Source of the DNA: Saprospiraceae bacterium
GTDB taxonomy: Bacteria > Bacteroidota > Bacteroidia > Chitinophagales > Saprospiraceae
Assembly (NCBI GenBank): GCA_026129545.1
Contig: JAHCHX010000001.1
Coordinates: 124,001-188,000, forward strand
Length of the DNA stretch: 64,000 nt
Direction of reading: 5' to 3'
In this document: piece by piece, positions 1-12,538 of the stretch
Position numbering within the stretch: the stretch's first letter is position 1
How the letters are laid out: the number at the start of each line of letters is the position of its first letter
Notes under the pieces: generated by a model
Told to the model about the DNA's origin: nothing
Seen by the model: only the letters and a program-made list of their open reading frames with translations
Database searches by the model: none
Program-made: the position numbers and the translations under genes

Positions 1-605
1 CACAAGCGTGGCGACAGTGGATGCCTCCACAGGCGAAGTGACCGCCGTGGGCGCTGGCACGACCGACATCACCTACACCATCAGCACGGGCTGTGGCGCC
101 CCGGTCTCGGCTTTCCAAACTTTGACTGTCAACCCAAATGTAAATGCAGGCACAGTCAGCGGCACCACCCCGCTTTGCATCAGTGATGTGACCACCTACA
201 CGACCACGGGCGACGCGGGCGGCGTTTGGAGCAGCACAAACACGGGCGTGGCGACAGTGGATGCCTCCACAGGCGAAGTGACCGCCGTGGGCGCTGGCAC
301 GACCGACATCACCTACACCATCAGCACGGGCTGTGGCGCTCCGGTCTCGGCGTTCCAAACTTTGACTGTCAACCCGAACGTAAACGCAGGCACAGTCAGC
401 GGCACCACCCCGCTTTGCATCGGCGACGTGACCACATACTCATCCACGGGCGACGCGGGCGGCGTTTGGAGCAGCACAAACACGGGCGTGGCGACAGTGG
501 ATGCCTCCACAGGCGAAGTTACCGCCGTGGGCGCTGGCACGACCGACATCACCTACACCATCAGCACGGGCTGTGGCGCTCCGGTCTCGGCGCTCCAAAC
601 TTTGA
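1..605 (+). repeat. 240-bp tandem repeat, Big2-like Ig units in gene A
   Basis: Bases 1-240, 241-480 and 481-605 are near-identical direct repeats with a period of 240 bp (80 residues). The core VATVDASTGEVTAVGAG resembles bacterial Ig-like group 2 domains. The first unit is cut by the window edge, so more copies probably lie to the left. Confidence 0.9.
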
Positions 606-3600
606 CGGTAGAAGTCCCCGACATCAACGTAACGGGTAATTCAGTCTCCATCACCGACGGCGACCTCACCCCCGACGTGGCCGACGACACCAACTTTGGT
701 TGTGTGGAAGTGGCTGGCGGCACGGTGACGCATACATTTACGATTGAAAATACTACTTCCTGCCCGCTTACCCTGACTGGCACACCATATATTGTTATTA
801 GTGGTGTCAATGCAGGTGATTTCGCGGTAACTGTGCAACCCGCTGGCCCCACCGTGACCAACGGAAACCCACTCACATTCGAGGTGGAATTCGACCCCTC
901 GGCAGCGGGTGTCCGCGATGCGACGGTCATTATCGCAAGCGATGACCCTGATGAAAATCCCTTTACTTTTTCGATAAGAGGGTACGGGGTGGATTTGACG
1001 GCGAGTTTAGACCCCAATGTTAATCCTATTTGTGAAGGTAGCAGTACCACCCTCACCCTAACGGTGGGCGGCTCGACCGGCCCCTTCACCTACGACTGGA
1101 CGCCAAATACACTCTCCGGCGCAGGGCCACATATCGTGTCTCCTGTTATCACGACCAATTACAGCGTAGTGGTGACAGATGTGAATGGATGCACAGTGGA
1201 TGCGGCAACGAGTGTGACGGTGATAGCGCAGCCCGCCATCACCAACCCCGGCCCGCAGACGGCGTGCGACAGTTACACGCTTCCGACCATCACGGGGTCG
1301 AACCTCGTGGCGCCGAAGTACTACGACGACAGCCAGGCGAACGGCGGTCAGGAAATCGTCGGCCCCATCACCAGTTCCATGACGGTGTGGATATACGACG
1401 AGACGGGCACCGTGCCGAACTGCTTTGACGAGGAGAGTTTCACGGTGACCATCAACCTGACCCCGTCCATCACGAACCCCGGCCCGCAGACGGCGTGCGA
1501 CAGTTACACGCTTCCGACCATCACGGGCAGCAATCTGGTCAACCCGAAGTACTACGACGACAGCCAGGCGAACGGCGGCCAGGAAATTCTTGGCCCCATC
1601 ACGGCCACGACGACGGTGTGGATATACGACGAGACAGGCACCGTGCCGAACTGCTTTGACGAGGAGAGTTTCACGGTGACCATCAACAACACGCCGTCCA
1701 TCACGAACCCCGGCCCGCAGACGGCGTGCGACAGTTACACGCTTCCGACCATCACGGGGTCGAACCTCGTGGCGCCGAAGTACTACGACGACAGCCAGGC
1801 GAACGGCGGTCAGGAAATCGTCGGCCCCATCACGGCCACGACGACGGTGTGGATATACGACGAGACGGGCACCGTGCCGAACTGCTTTGACGAGGAGAGT
1901 TTTGTGGTGACCATCAACCTGACCCCGTCCATCACGAACCCCGGCCCGCAGACGGCGTGCGACAGTTACACGCTTCCGACCATCACGGGCAGCAATCTGG
2001 TCAACCCGAAGTACTACGACGACAGCCAGGCGAACGGCGGCCAGGAAATTCTTGGCCCCATCACGGCCACGACGACGGTGTGGATATACGACGAGACGGG
2101 CACCGTGCCGAACTGCTCGGACGAGGAGAGTTTTGTGGTGACCATCAACCTGACCCCGTCCATCACCAACCCCGGCCCGCAGACGGCGTGCGACAGTTAC
2201 ACCTTGCCGACCATCACGGGCAGCAATCTGGTCAACCCGAAGTACTACGACGACAGCCAGGCGAACGGCGGTCAGGAAATTCTTGGCCCCATCACCAGTT
2301 CCACGACGGTGTGGATATACGACGAGACGGGCACCGCGCCGAACTGCTTTGACGAGGAGAGTTTCACGGTGACCATCAACAACACGCCGTCCATCACCAA
2401 CCCCGGCCCGCAGACGGCGTGCGACAGTTACACCTTGCCGACCATCACTGGGTCGAACCTCGTGGCGCCGAAATACTACGACGACAGCCGCGAACGGCGG
2501 TCGGAAATCGTCGCCCCATCACCAGTTCCACGACGGTGTGGATATACGACGAGACAGGCACCGCGCCGAACTGCTCCGACGAGGAGAGTTTCACGGTGAC
2601 CATCAACCTGACCCCGTCCATCACGAACCCCGGCCCGCAGACGGCGTGCGACAGTTACACCTTGCCGACCATCACGGGCAGCAATCTGGTCAACCCGAAA
2701 TACTACGACGACAGCCAGGCGAACGGCGGTCAGGAAATTGTCGCCCCCATCACGGCCACGACGACGGTGTGGATATACGACGAGACAGGCACCGCGCCGA
2801 ACTGCTTTGACGAGGAGAGTTTCACGGTGACCATCAACCTGACCCCGTCCATCACGAACCCCGCCCGCAGACGGCGTGCGACAGTTACGCTTCCGACCAT
2901 CACGGGCAGCAATCTGGTCAACGAAGTACTACGACGACAGCCAGGCGAACGGCGGCCAGGAAATTCTTGGCCCCATCACGGCCACGACGACGGTGTGGAT
3001 ATACGACGAGACAGGCACCGTGCCGAACTGCTTTGACGAGGAGAGTTTCACGGTGACCATCAACAACACGCCGTCCATCACGAACCCCGGCCCGCAGACG
3101 GCGTGCGACAGTTACACGCTTCCGACCATCACGGGTCGAACTCGTGGCGCCGAAGTACTACGACGACAGCCAGGCGAACGGCGGCCAGGAAATCTTCGGC
3201 CCCATCACGGCCACGACGACGGTGTGGATATACGACGAGACGGGCACCGTGCCGAACTGCTTTGACGAGGAGAGTTTCACGGTGACCATCAACCTGACCC
3301 CGTCCATCACGAACCCCGGCCCGCAGACGGCGTGCGACAGTTACACGCTTCCGACCATCACGGGCAGCAATCTGGTCAACCCGAAGTACTACGACGACAG
3401 CCAGGCGAACGGCGGCCAGGAAATTCTTGGCCCCATCACGGCCACGACGACGGTGTGGATATACGACGAGACGGGCACCGTGCCGAACTGCTCGGACGAG
3501 GAGAGTTTTGTGGTGACCATCAACCTGACCCCGTCCATCACCAACCCCGGCCCGCAGACGGCGTGCGACAGTTACACCTTGCCGACCATCACGGGCAGCA

Positions 3601-6600
3601 ATCTGGTCAACCCGAAGTACTACGACGACAGCCAGGCGAACGGCGGTCAGGAAATTCTTGGCCCCATCACCAGTTCCACGACGGTGTGGATATACGACGA
3701 GACGGGCACCGCGCCGAACTGCTTTGACGAGGAGAGTTTCACGGTGACCATCAACAACACGCCGTCCATCACCAACCCCGGCCCGCAGACGGCGTGCGAC
3801 AGTTACACCTTGCCGACCATCACTGGGTCGAACCTCGTGGCGCCGAAATACTACGACGACAGCCAGGCGAACGGCGGTCAGGAAATCGTCGGCCCCATCA
3901 CCAGTTCCACGACGGTGTGGATATACGACGAGACAGGCACCGCGCCGAACTGCTCCGACGAGGAGAGTTTCACGGTGACCATCAACCTGACCCCGTCCAT
4001 CACGAACCCCGGCCCGCAGACGGCGTGCGACAGTTACACCTTGCCGACCATCACGGGCAGCAATCTGGTCAACCCGAAATACTACGACGACAGCCAGGCG
4101 AACGGCGGTCAGGAAATTGTCGGCCCCATCACGGCCACGACGACGGTGTGGATATACGACGAGACAGGCACCGCGCCGAACTGCTTTGACGAGGAGAGTT
4201 TCACGGTGACCATCAACCTGACCCCGTCCATCACGAACCCCGGCCCGCAGACGGCGTGCGACAGTTACACGCTTCCGACCATCACGGGCAGCAATCTGGT
4301 CAACCCGAAGTACTACGACGACAGCCAGGCGAACGGCGGCCAGGAAATTCTGGCCCCATCACGGCCACGACGACGGTGTGGATATACGACGAGACAGGCA
4401 CCGTGCCGAACTGCTTTGACGAGGAGAGTTTCACGGTGACCATCAACAACACGCCGTCCATCACGAACCCCGGCCCGCAGACGGCGTGCGACAGTTACAC
4501 GCTTCCGACCATCACGGGGTCGAACCTCGTGGCGCCGAAGTACTACGACGACAGCCAGGCGAACGGCGGTCAGGAAATCGTCGGCCCCATCACGGCCACG
4601 ACGACGGTGTGGATATACGACGAGACGGGCACCGCGCCGAACTGCTCGGACGAGGAGAGTTTCACGGTGACCATCAACCTGACCCCGTCCATCACGAACC
4701 CCGGCCCGCAGACGGCGTGCGACAGTTACACCTTGCCGACCATCACGGGGTCGAACCTCGTGGCGCCGAAATACTACGACGACAGCCAGGCGAACGGCGG
4801 CCAGGAAATTCTTGGCCCCATCACCAGTTCCATGACGGTGTGGATATACGACGAGACAGGCACCGCGCCGAACTGCTCCGACGAGGAGAGTTTCACGGTG
4901 ACCATCAACCTGACCCCGTCCATCACCAACCCCGGCCCCCAGACGGCATGCGACAGTTACACCTTGCCGACCATCACGGGCAGCAATCTGGTCAACCCGA
5001 AGTACTACGACGACAGCCAGGCAAACGGCGGTCAGGAAATCGTCGGCCCCATCACGGCCACGACGACGGTGTGGATATACGACGAGACGGGCACCGCGCC
5101 GAACTGCTTTGACGAGGAGAGTTTTGTGGTGACCATCAACCTGACCCCGTCCATCACGAACCCCGGCCCGCAGACGGCATGCGACAGTTACACCTTGCCG
5201 ACCATCACGGGCAGCAATCTGGTCAACCCGAAATACTACGACGACAGCCAGGCGAACGGCGGTCAGGAAATCGTCGGCCCCATCACCAGTTCCACGACGG
5301 TGTGGATATACGACGAGACGGGCACCGTGCCGAACTGCTTTGACGAGGAGAGTTTTGTGGTGACCATCAACCTGACCCCGTCCATCACGAACCCCGGCCC
5401 GCAGACGGCGTGCGACAGTTACACCTTGCCGACCATCACGGGCAGCAATCTGGTCAACCCGAAGTACTACGACGACAGCCAGGCGAACGGCGGTCAGGAA
5501 ATCGTCGGTCCCATCACCAGTTCCATGACGGTGTGGATATACGACGAGACGGGCACCGTGCCGAACTGCTTTGACGAGGAGAGTTTCACGGTGACCATCA
5601 ACCTGACCCCGTCCATCACCAACCCCGGCCCGCAGACGGCGTGCGACAGTTACACCTTGCCGACCATCACGGGGTCGAACCTCGTGGCGCCGAAGTACTA
5701 CGACGACAGCCAAGCGAACGGCGGCCAGGAAATTCTTGGCCCCATCACGGCCACGACGACGGTGTGGATATACGACGAGACGGGCACCGCGCCGAACTGC
5801 TCGGACGAGGAGAGTTTCACGGTGACCATCAACAACACGCCGTCCATCACCAACCCCGGCCCGCAGACGGCGTGCGACAGTTACACCTTGCTGACCATCA
5901 CGGGCAGCAATCTGGTCAACCCGAAATACTACGACGACAGCCAGGCGAACGGCGGTCAGGAAATCGTCGGTCCCATCACCAGTTCCATGACGGTGTGGAT
6001 ATACGACGAGACGGGCACCGTGCCGAACTGCTCCGACGAGGAGAGTTTCACGGTGACCATCAACAACACGCCGTCCATCACCAACCCCGGCCCGCAGACG
6101 GCGTGCGACAGTTACACGCTTCCGACCATCACGGGGTCGAACCTCGTGGCGCCGAAGTACTACGACGACAGCCAGGCGAACGGCGGCCAGGAAATTCTTG
6201 GCCCCATCACCAGTTCCATGACGGTGTGGATATACGACGAGACAGGCACCGCGCCGAACTGCTCCGACGAGGAGAGTTTCACGGTGACCATCAACCTGAC
6301 CCCGTCCATCACCAACCCCGGCCCCCAGACGGCATGCGACAGTTACACCTTGCCGACCATCACGGGCAGCAATCTGGTCAACCCGAAGTACTACGACGAC
6401 AGCCAGGCAAACGGCGGTCAGGAAATCGTCGGCCCCATCACGGCCACGACGACGGTGTGGATATACGACGAGACGGGCACCGCGCCGAACTGCTTTGACG
6501 AGGAGAGTTTTGTGGTGACCATCAACCTGACCCCGTCCATCACGAACCCCGGCCCGCAGACGGCATGCGACAGTTACACCTTGCCGACCATCACGGGCAG

Positions 6601-9600
6601 CAATCTGGTCAACCCGAAATACTACGACGACAGCCAGGCGAACGGCGGTCAGGAAATCGTCGGCCCCATCACCAGTTCCACGACGGTGTGGATATACGAC
6701 GAGACGGGCACCGTGCCGAACTGCTTTGACGAGGAGAGTTTCACGGTGACCATCAACCTGACCCCGTCCATCACGAACCCCGGCCCGCAGACGGCGTGCG
6801 ACAGTTACACGCTTCCGACCATCACGGGCAGCAATCTGGTCAACCCGAAATACTACGACGACAGCCAGGCGAACGGCGGTCAGGAAATTGTCGGCCCCAT
6901 CACGGCCACGACGACGGTGTGGATATACGACGAGACAGGCACCGCGCCGAACTGCTTTGACGAGGAGAGTTTTGTGGTGACCATCAACCTGACCCCGTCC
7001 ATCACCAACCCCGGCCCGCAGACGGCGTGCGACAGTTACACCTTGCCGACCATCACGGGCAGCAATCTGGTCAACCCGAAGTACTACGACGACAGCCAGG
7101 CGAACGGCGGCCAGGAAATTCTTGGCCCCATCACGGCCACGACGACGGTGTGGATATACGACGAGACGGGCACCGTGCCGAACTGCTTTGACGAGGAGAG
7201 TTTTGTGGTGACCATCAACCTGACCCCGTCCATCACGAACCCCGGCCCCCAGACGGCATGCGACAGTTACACGCTTCCGACCATCACTGGGTCGAACCTC
7301 GTGGCGCCGAAGTACTACGACGACAGCCAGGCGAACGGCGGTCAGGAAATCGTCGGCCCCATCACCAGTTCCACGACGGTGTGGATATACGACGAGACAG
7401 GCACCGCGCCGAACTGCTTTGACGAGGAGAGTTTCACGGTGACCATCAACCTGACCCCGTCCATCACGAACCCCGGCCCGCAGACGGCGTGCGACAGTTA
7501 CACGCTTCCGACCATCACGGGGTCGAACCTCGTGGCGCCGAAATACTACGACGACAGCCAGGCGAACGGCGGTCAGGAAATCGTCGGCCCCATCACGGCC
7601 ACGACGACGGTATGGATATACGACGAGACAGGCACCGCGCCGAACTGCTCCGACGAGGAGAGTTTTGTGGTGACCATCAACCTGACCCCGTCCATCACGA
7701 ACCCCGGCCCGCAGACGGCGTGCGACAGTTACACGCTTCCGACCATCACGGGCAGCGATCTGGTCAACCCGAAATACTACGACGACAGCCAGGCAAACGG
7801 CGGTCAGGAAATTCTTGGCCCCATCACGGCCACGACGACGGTGTGGATATACGACGAGACGGGCACCGTGCCGAACTGCTCGGACGAGGAGAGTTTTGTG
7901 GTGACCATCAACCTGACCCCGTCCATCACGAACCCCGGCCCGCAGACGGCGTGCGACAGTTACACGCTTCCGACCATCACGGGCAGCGATCTGGTCAACC
8001 CGAAATACTACGACGACAGCCAGGCAAACGGCGGTCAGGAAATTCTTGGCCCCATCACGGCCACGACGACGGTGTGGATATACGACGAGACGGGCACCGT
8101 GCCGAACTGCTCGGACGAGGAGAGTTTTGTGGTGACCATCAACCTGACCCCGTCCATCACGAACCCCGGCCCGCAGACGGCGTGCGACAGTTACACGCTT
8201 CCGACCATCACGGGCAGCAATCTGGTCAACCCGAAGTACTACGACGACAGCCAGGCGAACGGCGGCCAGGAAATTCTTGGCCCCATCACGGCCACGACGA
8301 CGGTGTGGATATACGACGAGACGGGCACCGCGCCGAACTGCTCGGACGAGGAGAGTTTCACGGTGACCATCAACAACACGCCGTCCATCACCAACCCCGG
8401 CCCGCAGACGGCGTGCGACAGTTACACCTTGCCGACCATCACGGGCAGCAATCTGGTCAACCCGAAATACTACGACGACAGCCAGGCAAACGGCGGTCAG
8501 GAAATCGTCGGCCCCATCACGGCCACGACGACGGTGTGGATATACGACGAGACGGGCACCGCGCCGAACTGCTCGGACGAGGAGAGTTTTGTGGTGACCA
8601 TCAACAACACGCCGTCCATCACCAACCCCGGCCCGCAGACGGCGTGCGACAGTTACACCTTGCCGACCATCACGGGCAGCAATCTGGTCAACCCGAAATA
8701 CTACGACGACAGCCAAGCGAACGGCGGTCAGGAAATTCTTGGCCCCATCACGGCCACGACGACGGTGTGGATATACGACGAGACGGGCACCGTGCCGAAC
8801 TGCTTTGACGAGGAGAGTTTCACGGTGACCATCAACAACACGCCGTCCATCACCAACCCCGGCCCGCAGACGGCGTGCGACAGTTACACGCTTCCGACCA
8901 TCACTGGGTCGAACCTCGTGGCGCCGAAGTACTACGACGACAGCCAGGCAAACGGCGGTCAGGAAATCGTCGGCCCCATCACCAGTTCCATGACGGTGTG
9001 GATATACGACGAGACGGGCACCGTGCCGAACTGCTCGGACGAGGAGAGTTTCACGGTGACCATCAACCTGACCCCGTCCATCACGAACCCCGGCCCGCAG
9101 ACGGCGTGCGACAGTTACACCTTGCCGACCATCACGGGCAGCAATCTGGTCAACCCGAAGTACTACGACGACAGCCAGGCGAACGGCGGCCAGGAAATCG
9201 TCGGCCCCATCACCAGTTCCACGACGGTGTGGATATACGACGAGACGGGCACCGCGCCGAACTGCTCGGACGAGGAGAGTTTCACGGTGACCATCAACCT
9301 GACCCCGTCCATCACGAACCCCGGCCCGCAGACGGCGTGCGACAGTTACACCTTGCCGACCATCACGGGCAGCAATCTGGTCAACCCGAAATACTACGAC
9401 GACAGCCAAGCGAACGGCGGTCAGGAAATCGTCGGCCCCATCACCAGTTCCACGACGGTGTGGATATACGACGAGACGGGCACCGTGCCGAACTGCTCGG
9501 ACGAGGAGAGTTTCACGGTGACCATCAACCTGACCCCGTCCATCACGAACCCCGGCCCGCAGACGGCGTGCGACAGTTACACGCTTCCGACCATCACTGG

Positions 9601-12196
9601 GTCGAACCTCGTGGCGCCGAAGTACTACGACGACAGCCAAGCGAACGGCGGTCAGGAAATCGTCGGCCCCATCACCAGTTCCATGACGGTGTGGATATAC
9701 GACGAGACGGGCACCGTGCCGAACTGCTCGGACGAGGAGAGTTTCACGGTGACCATCAACCTGACCCCGTCCATCACCAACCCCGGCCCGCAGACGGCGT
9801 GCGACAGTTACACCTTGCCGACCATCACGGGCAGCAATCTGGTCAACCCGAAATACTACGACGACAGCCAAGCGAACGGCGGTCAGGAAATCGTCGGCCC
9901 CATCACCAGTTCCACGACGGTGTGGATATACGACGAGACGGGCACCGCGCCGAACTGCTCCGACGAGGAGAGTTTCACGGTGACCATCAACCTGACCCCG
10001 TCCATCACGAACCCCGGCCCGCAGACGGCGTGCGACAGTTACACGCTTCCGACCATCACTGGGTCGAACCTCGTGGCGCCGAAGTACTACGACGACAGCC
10101 AAGCGAACGGCGGTCAGGAAATCGTCGGCCCCATCACCAGTTCCATGACGGTGTGGATATACGACGAGACGGGCACCGTGCCGAACTGCTCGGACGAGGA
10201 GAGTTTCACGGTGACCATCAACCTGACCCCGTCCATCACCAACCCCGGCCCGCAGACGGCGTGCGACAGTTACACCTTGCCGACCATCACGGGCAGCAAT
10301 CTGGTCAACCCGAAATACTACGACGACAGCCAAGCGAACGGCGGTCAGGAAATCGTCGGCCCCATCACCAGTTCCACGACGGTGTGGATATACGACGAGA
10401 CGGGCACCGCGCCGAACTGCTCCGACGAGGAGAGTTTTGTGGTGACCATCAACAACACGCCGTCCATCACCAACCCCGGCCCGCAGACGGCGTGCGACAG
10501 TTACACCTTGCCGACCATCACGGGCAGCAATCTGGTCAACCCGAAGTACTACGACGACAGCCAGGCGAACGGCGGCCAGGAAATCGTCGGCCCCATCACC
10601 AGTTCCATGACGGTGTGGATATACGACGAGACGGGCACCGCGCCGAACTGCTTTGACGAGGAGAGTTTCACGGTGACCATCAACCTGACCCCGTCCATCA
10701 CGAACCCCGGCCCGCAGACGGCGTGCGACAGTTACACCTTGCCGACCATCACTGGGTCGAACCTCGTGGCGCCGAAATACTACGACGACAGCCAAGCGAA
10801 CGGCGGTCAGGAAATCGTCGGTCCCATCACCAGTTCCATGACGGTGTGGATATACGACGAGACAGGCACCGCGCCGAACTGCTCCGACGAGGAGAGTTTT
10901 GTGGTGACGATAACTCCCTGCGCCATCAACTTCTCCGGTCGCATTATCTGGGAGGCCACCCGACTCACCACGATGACGGGCGTAAATGAAGTAACGACCA
11001 ACCTTACAGGTGATGATACCGATACCGATTTGACGGGTGCGACAGGCGATTTCTTGTTGGTCGCCAATTCAGGTTCGGACTTCGAATTGACCCCGGTCAA
11101 GAACGTGCCGATGCCTTTTGCGCTCAACGGCGTGACGACGGCAGATGCATCGCGCATCACTCAACACGCGCTCAACATCCTCCCGATTACAGACCCGTAC
11201 AAACTCATCGCGGCGGATGTCAACACGTCCAACTCCATCACGACGGCGGATGCCAGTTTCATCACGCAGGCAGTGTTGGGCAATCCAGTCTTCCAGTTGG
11301 CTTTCATCAACAAGACTTGGCGTTTTGTGCCGAAGGACTATGTGTTCCCCATACCAGCCAGCCCTTGGGGATACCCGCAGTCTATCGTTTACACAGGCAT
11401 CAGCGGCGACCAAACCGACCAAGATTTCATTGGGGTGAAAATGGGCGACGTGAACAACACGGCCAATCCCGCCAACTTCGGTGGTCAATTGGCGCCGAAC
11501 CTGATTTGGAGGGTGCAAGACAGGCTGTTGCAACAGGGTGAAACATTCGTTGCTGAGTTCCGTGCCGACAACCTCTATGACTTGTTGGCATATCAGTTTG
11601 GGATGCTTTTCGACGTGACCAAGCTTGAGTTGTTGGAGATAGAGACCATTCCGGGCAGCCCGATGAGCGAAGATAACTTTGGTATCTACAATTTGGCCGC
11701 TGGTGAGATTCGCGCTGCTTTGGCATTGGCCCAAGCCATCACATTGGAAGATGGCACCGCGGTGTTCCGCCTGAAATTCAAAGTGTTGGAAGGCGGGAGC
11801 AAACTCAGCACCGTGCTGCATATCACCAACGATGTCCTGTTGGCAGAGGCATATAGGAGCGATTACACGCCCGGCCCGGTGAGTTTGGTGTATGGCGGCA
11901 TCACAACCAGCACAGGAGAGCCGGAAATGGGCAAACTCGAGTTGTTGCAAAACCGCCCGAATCCATTCCAAGGCCGTACGGTCATTGGTTTTGAGTTGCC
12001 GGGTGCTTGCGACGCGACGCTGCGCGTGTTCGACACGAAAGGGCGCTTACTGCGCGAACGTTCCGCATTCTATCCTGCTGGAAGCCATCAAGTGGAGTTT
12101 GATTTTGGCACCGAAAGAGAGACGGGGGTACTCTACTACGATTTGACCACGCCCTTTGGCGTGTTAGCGAAAAAAATGGTGCTTACGAGAGAATGA
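2..12196 (+). CDS. Gene A: giant Ig-repeat surface protein, T9SS type A cargo (5' partial, internal frame breaks)
   Basis: The gene is already open at the left edge, so its start and signal peptide are outside the window. Parts in order: Big2-like Ig repeats (2-605), a choice-of-anchor D-like domain (about 610-1000, INVTGNSVSITDGD), one PKD/Ig-like unit (1003-1230), and 42 units of a 77-residue Ig-like repeat (1238-10909). A C-terminal cassette follows: a regulatory-like fold (GRIIWEATRLTTMTG), a dockerin-like pair (LNGVTTADASRITQ and ADVNTSNSITTADASF), a cohesin-like domain (about 11500-11890) and a T9SS sorting domain (QNRPNPF onward, stop 12194-12196). It is probably exported by T9SS and held on the cell surface as an adhesin or fibre. 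Between about 2490 and 4351 small deletions shift the frame four times; they sum to 12 bases, so the original frame returns. Repaired, the visible part encodes 4,068 residues. The function of the repeats is not known. Confidence 0.85.
1238..10909 (+). repeat. 42 tandem copies of a 231-bp (77-residue) Ig-like unit
   Basis: Units start at 1238, 1469, 1700 and so on to 10697. The distance 1238-10697 is 9459 bases, 12 short of 41 x 231, which matches the deletions seen in gene A. Each unit begins ITNPGPQTACDSYTLPTITG and contains KYYDDSQANGGQEI and TVWIYDETGT. The units are almost identical and differ only at about eight two-state positions. Blocks of six units (1386 bp) recur as a higher-order repeat, for example around 4922 and 6308, and a two-unit period (462 bp) dominates near 9596 and 10058. 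Confidence 0.95.
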
Positions 12197-12538
12197 TTTT
12201 AGGGACAAATATCCCGTGTGAATAACGTTTTGAAACAAAGACGCGAAGGCTCAAAGTTTTATCAATCACTTACACTCAATGAAAGGTGGTTTGCGAAAAA
12301 ATGCCCGTTTAAATCCTTGAAAATCATTGTTATCAATCAAGGAAATCTCGCAAATCATTTTCATCTGGGTATACTTAGAGCCTTTGCGCCTTTGTGGCAA
12401 CAATCATAAAAATCAAGAAAGTCAATCATGGCCATCCGACAAATCTTGACGAATCAAGGTATAGTTTCAAACAATTCAGTTTCCTCAAGCCATTGTGACC
12501 GCAAACGCAATGTCCAAAGATTAAACTTTCCCTTTACT
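12197..12538. repeat. Intergenic gap between genes A and B: inverted repeat and truncated dispersed repeat
   Basis: No gene is seen in this 342-bp gap. Bases 12231-12256 (aaacaaagacgcgaaggctc) are an imperfect inverted copy of 12374-12400 (cttagagcctttgcgccttt), so a transcript of gene A could fold here. Bases 12408-12463 are a shortened copy of a repeat also found at 53421-53520 and 60077-60175. An in-frame ATG at 12428 lies inside that repeat and is not taken as the start of gene B. Confidence 0.6.

Noticed and set aside
4313..10795. A 2,160-codon open frame on the minus strand, opposite the gene A repeats
   Set aside because: The repeat length is a multiple of three and its antisense frame happens to lack stops, so the open frame simply persists along the array. 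Its translation is arginine/valine-rich repeats without a start region or domain.
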